This document shows, in pieces, positions 4,844-8,320 of a DNA stretch of 8,320 bases. Under the pieces are notes generated by a model that saw nothing but the letters and a program-made list of their open reading frames with translations, made no database searches and was not told the origin of the DNA. The position numbers were made by a program, and so were the translations under genes. Within the stretch, counting starts at the first letter, position 1, and each line of letters starts with the position of its first letter. Source of the DNA: Candidatus Woesearchaeota archaeon (GTDB lineage Archaea; Nanobdellota; Nanobdellia; Woesearchaeales; GW2011-AR4); contig JACPMT010000035.1 of NCBI GenBank assembly GCA_016185815.1, positions 1-8,320 of the forward strand, written 5' to 3'.

Positions 4844-6834
4844 CGCAAAATATAATTTATAAAATGGAAGCGGCGCTTGTTTTGACAGCAATAATCGCGT
4901 CAGGGATTGGAATATATTACTTAGGCCCTTCAGTAATCGGATTTATAATAAAAGAATTCAATTATGAAGAAAACCTGAACCTGGTTGTTACTGCAAGCGG
5001 AAACTACACGTGGCAGCTTGCGAATATTGGTGACTTGAAATCAGTGAAGCTTGAGGGAAGAATGACAAATTACGGCAAGGCAAGGGTATATTTGGTAAGT
5101 AATGACGCCAAGTATCTGGTGTTTGACAGCACAAGATTGCTTGAGGGCAATGCAACTGCAATATCATCAAACGGAACAATCCTAATAACAGGATTTGCTG
5201 TCAAGGAAGATAAAAACACAACAAGCGATGAAGACAAGAAAACCAAAAACAAAAAGCCGTCTTGGAGCGGGACTAACGAGTTTATAATAAACGGGACAAC
5301 TGAGATTAACTTGTCACGGCACTTTACAGATGATGGTGGAGATTCATTGATATATTCTGTTTCTCAAGCTGAAGGGCTTGATGTTTCGATAGATAATGAG
5401 CTTGTGACAATAACTCCAAAATTAGACATTGACTTTAATGTTACAATAACCTTTATAGCATCTGACGGAATTGACAGCAAAAGCCATGTAGCTGATTTGA
5501 TAGTTTTGGCAGGCATAGCTCCAATCTTGAATGAAACAATATTCACTGAAACAATAAATCAAACTCAAGTATTAAATGAGATAAATCAAACATTAAACAT
5601 AACACTTCCAGCAAATGAAACAAACCAAACAATACTAAACCAAACAAAAACAATAACAATCGACTTGGCTTACAAGTCCGGCACAATTTATGATGCAAAT
5701 GACAACGGCGAGGAAAGCGTTAACGGAGTTGTTGATTTGACTGTTGAAAATACAGCATTTGGCTGGGATGCTGATGCTTCAAAGCTCTGCACAAGATGGG
5801 AGGTATACAGCATTGAAGACAGCAGGCTGACAACATTCTGCAACGGCAACAATGAATGCTGCGCATTTGTCAGTTTGCTGCCAAGCGGGGGCAACTGGGA
5901 CAATGTTTATTATTTTACATTTGGCAAGGATAACAGCGGGCATAACAATATAATTTCAGCCCAGGTGCTTTATTACTATGTAAATTTAAGCGCCGATAAC
6001 CTGAAATCTGAAATATACAATTCCGAATGGTCAAACTTAAGCGTTAAGTTTTTTGAAGAGGAAACTCAATTTTCAAATGTTTGCCTGGAGACCTGCTCTT
6101 TAAACGGGCTGAACAGGAGCAGCTACGCTTTGCTGTTTGAGATAGAAGATGATGCTGTCCTTAGGATTGACAGGATAAAGTATTCCGTGCTGATTGATGT
6201 TAAAAACAATGCGCCGCTGCTGCTAAAGAACCTCTCAGCAGCAAACATAAGCGAAAACAAAAATGAGACAATAAATTTAAGCGAATACTTTTCTGACCCT
6301 GACGGGGACCCTTTGACTTACAGTTATTACAAAGCCGATAACATAACAATGCTGTTTGAAAATAACATTGCTACAATTGTTGCTGACAAAGGCATTGAGG
6401 GAATGAGATTCACTTACATAACTGCAAATGACTCTGAAAATGCTGCTGCATCCAATATATTCCCCGTAAACATAGTACAGGAGCAAAAAATTGACTTTTT
6501 TGAGATAAGGGACAAGAATAACAAAAGACTTGCTGTATTTGACAGCCTTGGCAGCCTAAGCATCAGGGGAAACCTGACTCAAAACACAGAGCCGCTTGCT
6601 GATGAAAATGATTTTGTTATAAAAAACCCAGATGGAATGCCAACATTAGTCATAACAAGCCCGGAAGGAAATATGCTGATTAAAGGCTCTTTAAATGAAA
6701 AACAAAGCGCAATAAACCCAACCAAGAATTCCTTCATTATACAGAACAAAAAGGATGAATATGTTGCTTATGCAAACAGCACAGGCAGCCTGTTCCTGGC
6801 AGGAACTTTTGCGGAGCAAGTTCTGTTTGAGTGA
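4840..6834 (+). CDS. Membrane-anchored surface protein with cadherin-like domains, sequon-rich
   Basis: A 664-residue protein with one N-terminal hydrophobic segment (about 11-37) and no clear signal-peptidase site, so probably a type II anchor with the rest outside the cell. Domains in order: a short beta region (46-120); a Lys/Asp-rich linker (121-140); a cadherin/Ig-like domain (about 145-222, with L-S-x-x-F-x-D-D-x-G-D and a closing A-S-D-G); a sequon-packed linker (231-270); a beta-rich domain with six cysteines (317, 334, 340, 341, 415, 419); a second cadherin-like domain (about 456-546, LSEYFSDPDGDPLTY); and three 27-28-residue repeats (552-657). N-x-S/T sequons occur throughout, more than twenty in all, suggesting N-glycosylation. 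Translationally coupled to the upstream HTH gene. Likely a cell-surface or adhesion protein; ligand unknown. The anchor type could suit the nearby intramembrane protease, but nothing proves this. Confidence 0.8.
   Translation: MTQNIIYKMEAALVLTAIIASGIGIYYLGPSVIGFIIKEFNYEENLNLVVTASGNYTWQLANIGDLKSVKLEGRMTNYGKARVYLVSNDAKYLVFDSTRLLEGNATAISSNGTILITGFAVKEDKNTTSDEDKKTKNKKPSWSGTNEFIINGTTEINLSRHFTDDGGDSLIYSVSQAEGLDVSIDNELVTITPKLDIDFNVTITFIASDGIDSKSHVADLIVLAGIAPILNETIFTETINQTQVLNEINQTLNITLPANETNQTILNQTKTITIDLAYKSGTIYDANDNGEESVNGVVDLTVENTAFGWDADASKLCTRWEVYSIEDSRLTTFCNGNNECCAFVSLLPSGGNWDNVYYFTFGKDNSGHNNIISAQVLYYYVNLSADNLKSEIYNSEWSNLSVKFFEEETQFSNVCLETCSLNGLNRSSYALLFEIEDDAVLRIDRIKYSVLIDVKNNAPLLLKNLSAANISENKNETINLSEYFSDPDGDPLTYSYYKADNITMLFENNIATIVADKGIEGMRFTYITANDSENAAASNIFPVNIVQEQKIDFFEIRDKNNKRLAVFDSLGSLSIRGNLTQNTEPLADENDFVIKNPDGMPTLVITSPEGNMLIKGSLNEKQSAINPTKNSFIIQNKKDEYVAYANSTGSLFLAGTFAEQVLFE
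6493..6810 (+). repeat. Three C-terminal protein repeats of 27-28 residues
   Basis: Residues 552-579, 591-618 and 631-657 of the surface protein align without gaps apart from one residue. The pattern is F-x-I-x-(N/D), about eight residues, hydrophobic pair, then G-(S/N)-(L/M)-x-(I/L)-(R/K/A)-G-x-(L/F). Successive starts are 39-40 residues apart, with variable polar linkers. The second exported protein has similar short G-N-L/I strands, so both may end in stacked beta structures. Confidence 0.65.
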
Positions 6835-6854
6835 GTGACACCTCATTATATTAT

Positions 6855-6963
6855 TTTCTATATTGAAATAAATCTTTCTATATCACAAAAGCCCCATTTT
6901 AGTCACACAAATTAAGATATTTCTAACACAAAAATAGAAATATTTATATATTAGTATAGAAAT
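6855..6963. repeat. Five-copy TTTCTA operator-like array of the second cassette
   Basis: TTTCTATAT occurs at 6855-6863 and 6875-6883 (20 bp apart). ATATTTCTA at 6917-6925 forms a perfect 9-bp inverted repeat with TAGAAATAT at 6935-6943. A further inverted copy, TATAGAAAT, is at 6955-6963. Five copies of the core in about 110 bp, two or three in each orientation, are unlikely to be chance even in AT-rich DNA. The array fills the gap between the two cassettes and reaches the TATA region of the second HTH gene. The motif differs from that at 4005-4071, so the two paralogues may have separate specificities. Confidence 0.65.
6943..6952 (+). promoter_or_regulatory. TATA box of the second cassette
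   Basis: TTTATATATT closely matches the first cassette's TATA box. It predicts a start near 6973 and a leader of about 23 nt, far shorter than that of cassette one. It is flanked on both sides by TAGAAA motif copies, so a bound regulator would probably hinder or recruit TBP. Confidence 0.5.
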
Positions 6964-6976
6964 TAATATATTAATT
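6961..6976. repeat. 16-bp perfect palindrome before the second HTH gene
   Basis: AATTAATATATTAATT reads the same on both strands, ends 19 bp before the ATG at 6996 and overlaps the last TAGAAA copy. It lies at the predicted transcription start, so it could be an extra operator or simply AT-rich promoter DNA. Confidence 0.45.
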
Positions 6977-6995
6977 GTATTAATTATATATTGAT

Positions 6996-7541
6996 ATGGA
7001 CTTTAATAATAAAAAAAGGCTTGGTGAAGCTAGTTTAGGTACTCAAAACCCTGAAGAGTGCTTTCTTGCTGACATGCTCAGCCAGATTACAGAGAGGCTG
7101 AAGCAAAAGTACAATTATTCTGATGAGGAGATCTTCAGGCTTTGGAATAACGGCAATGGAATCCTCGTGCCTGTTGTGATTTTTGCTAATGGATTGAGCC
7201 CGGCAGAAGCTCTTGCAAAATTCCTGAAAGAAAACAACAATCTGAGCTATGACGACATCTCCAAGCTAATCGGCATAAACCAGAGAAGCGCCTGGGCGAA
7301 TTACAAGAGGGCTTCGGGAAAAATGCAGGTCCCATTTCAAATCAGCAATGGAATTTCTGTTCCTGTTTCTATTTTCAATTCTGAAAAAAGCGTCCTTGAA
7401 GCACTAGTTTCGCATCTGAAAGACGTCAAAAAAATGCGCAACAGGAGCATTGCGCAGCTTCTCAACAAGAATCCAGCAAACATCTGGACAATCTACAAAA
7501 GAGCTAAGAACAAAAATAACGGGCATAAAAATGAAAATTAA
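6996..7541 (+). CDS. Tandem helix-turn-helix-like protein, second paralogue
   Basis: A 181-residue soluble protein with the same plan as the one at 4310: an N-terminal helical part (about 20-52, ending in an E-E-I-F similar to E-Q-E-I-F in the other) and two repeats (55-109 and 120-173). Each repeat carries (V/I)-P-V-x-I-F, then a leucine/alanine-rich helix ending in L-K, then I-(S/A)-x-L-(I/L), and finally A-W-A-N-Y or I-W-T-I-Y followed by a basic tail (K-R-A-x-x-K). The aligned tryptophans are 100 and 164 here, 99 and 164 in the first paralogue. ATG start, no Shine-Dalgarno, short leader. It overlaps the following exported-protein gene by 11 nt. Proposed role: DNA-binding regulator acting at the TTTCTA array; this rests on the HTH-like pattern and position only. 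Confidence 0.75.
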   Translation: MDFNNKKRLGEASLGTQNPEECFLADMLSQITERLKQKYNYSDEEIFRLWNNGNGILVPVVIFANGLSPAEALAKFLKENNNLSYDDISKLIGINQRSAWANYKRASGKMQVPFQISNGISVPVSIFNSEKSVLEALVSHLKDVKKMRNRSIAQLLNKNPANIWTIYKRAKNKNNGHKNEN

Positions 7542-8320
7542 TATTGAAAATAAAAAAGAAAAATTGAACCTGCATTCAATAAGGATAGATTCACCAATAA
7601 AAAGAACCAATAACAAAAAACCCAATAACGAAAAAAACAATACCGATAAAAATTTGATAAATAAAAACGCAATAAAAGAAAATAATAAGAAATTCCCAAT
7701 AACTTTTATTCTTCTATTATCATTATTCTTATTGCTTTCAACAATTGCCTTTGCCATTCCAAATTCATTGACATTACAAGGAAAGCTTACAAACACTGCC
7801 GGCGCTTCCCAGGTAGGCACATTCAACTTCACTTTCAGGATTTATGACGCGCCTACGGCAGGTAACACCCTCTATGAATCAAACCAGAACATAACAACAG
7901 ACGCAAACGGCATTTATGACGTGATTTTGGGCAATATTAACCTTAGCTTTGCAGACCAGTATTACCTGGGGATTACTGTAAGAACTGATAATGAAAGTTT
8001 GCCAAGAGTTAACCTGACATCTGCTCCTTATTCATTCAGGGCAAATACTTCAGAGGCTCTGAACCCGAATGCGAGTTATGTTGTAACTAATTTGAGCATT
8101 ACAGGCAATGCAACAATAGGCACAGGGGGAACAACATTAGAGATTAGCACTCAAACATTTAATCTAACAAAAGACGGAAACATAAACCTTGCGAATAATT
8201 TAACTATTGGAGACAGGATTACATTCAGGTTTGGGCAGATTATTGACAATCTTGTCAGCGGATTTTTAAGGGTAACTGGAAATTTAAATGTTACTGGAAA
8301 TGCGACCATAGCGCAAGGCA
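7531..8320 (+). CDS. Secreted surface protein with beta-repeat region, 3' partial
   Basis: The frame is open from ATG 7531 to the window end (263 codons, no stop). Residues 1-54 are hydrophilic and rich in Lys and Asn; 55-75 are a hydrophobic signal segment ending A-F-A, a plausible signal-peptidase site before I76. The mature part starts with a domain seen in many large bacterial and archaeal exported proteins: S-L-T-L-Q-G-K-L-T, then F-R-I-Y-D (103-106 region), ending with A-P-Y-S-F-R-A-x-x-S-E-A-L-N-P (165-179). Short repeating strands follow (L-S-I-T-G-N-A-T-I, G-N-I-N-L, G-N-L-N-V-T-G-N-A-T-I), as in fibre-like or beta-solenoid proteins. N-x-S/T sequons are frequent. The start overlaps the HTH gene by 11 nt, copying the first cassette; a TTG at codon 42 would give a shorter, more usual signal peptide. 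Probably a surface fibre or adhesin. Confidence 0.78.
   Translation, partial: MKINIENKKEKLNLHSIRIDSPIKRTNNKKPNNEKNNTDKNLINKNAIKENNKKFPITFILLLSLFLLLSTIAFAIPNSLTLQGKLTNTAGASQVGTFNFTFRIYDAPTAGNTLYESNQNITTDANGIYDVILGNINLSFADQYYLGITVRTDNESLPRVNLTSAPYSFRANTSEALNPNASYVVTNLSITGNATIGTGGTTLEISTQTFNLTKDGNINLANNLTIGDRITFRFGQIIDNLVSGFLRVTGNLNVTGNATIAQG

Noticed and set aside
7404..7832. 142-codon minus-strand reading frame with a hydrophobic stretch
   Set aside because: Antisense to the end of the second HTH gene and the start of the exported protein; its hydrophobic run is merely the complement of the Lys/Asn-rich and signal-peptide codons.
1..8320. tRNA or rRNA genes, CRISPR arrays, insertion sequences
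   Set aside because: I saw no T-loop GTTCGA-type cloverleaf, no regularly spaced long repeats with unique spacers and no transposase-like reading frame.

Overview
The window looks like AT-rich archaeal DNA, most probably from a small-genome DPANN-type lineage (Woesearchaeota- or Pacearchaeota-like). This placement is inferred from gene content and signals, not from a marker gene. Supporting signs are TATA boxes about 27 nt upstream of start codons with almost no leader (e.g. upstream of 791), a presenilin-type intramembrane protease of the archaeal DUF1119/SPP-like kind, a secretome dense in N-x-S/T sequons, and GAGG Shine-Dalgarno cores where genes overlap.

Layout. (1) 1-2574, plus strand: housekeeping enzymes. 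These are a LOG-family nucleotide-binding protein (5' end cut by the window), a divergent NAD kinase and thiamine-monophosphate kinase ThiL. (2) 2575-3019: no credible protein gene. The minus strand carries a compact structured RNA of about 300 nt with its own TATA box and U-rich 3' end. Its folding topology resembles archaeal SRP 7S RNA, but one key motif is imperfect, so the identity is tentative. (3) 3020-3937, minus strand: presenilin/SPP-like aspartic protease. (4) 3938-4309: regulatory region with a three-copy palindrome array, a strong TATA box, a 31-codon cysteine-rich leader ORF with a good Shine-Dalgarno, and a strong hairpin followed by T-rich DNA. (5) 4310-6834: a protein with two tandem HTH-like repeats, overlapping by ATGA a 664-residue membrane-anchored, heavily sequon-bearing surface protein. 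(6) 6835-6995: a second regulatory region with a different five-copy motif. (7) 6996-8320: a second tandem-HTH protein overlapping by 11 nt a second secreted protein, which runs off the window and has no stop here.

The most interesting point is that (4)-(5) and (6)-(7) are two copies of the same plan: operator-like repeat array, double-HTH protein, overlapping exported glycoprotein-like gene. The HTH proteins are paralogues, while the operator motifs and exported proteins differ. This suggests a family of self-contained regulator/surface-protein cassettes, perhaps controlling which surface protein is displayed. The divergent intramembrane protease shares the first regulatory region and could act on such membrane-anchored proteins, but that link is only positional.
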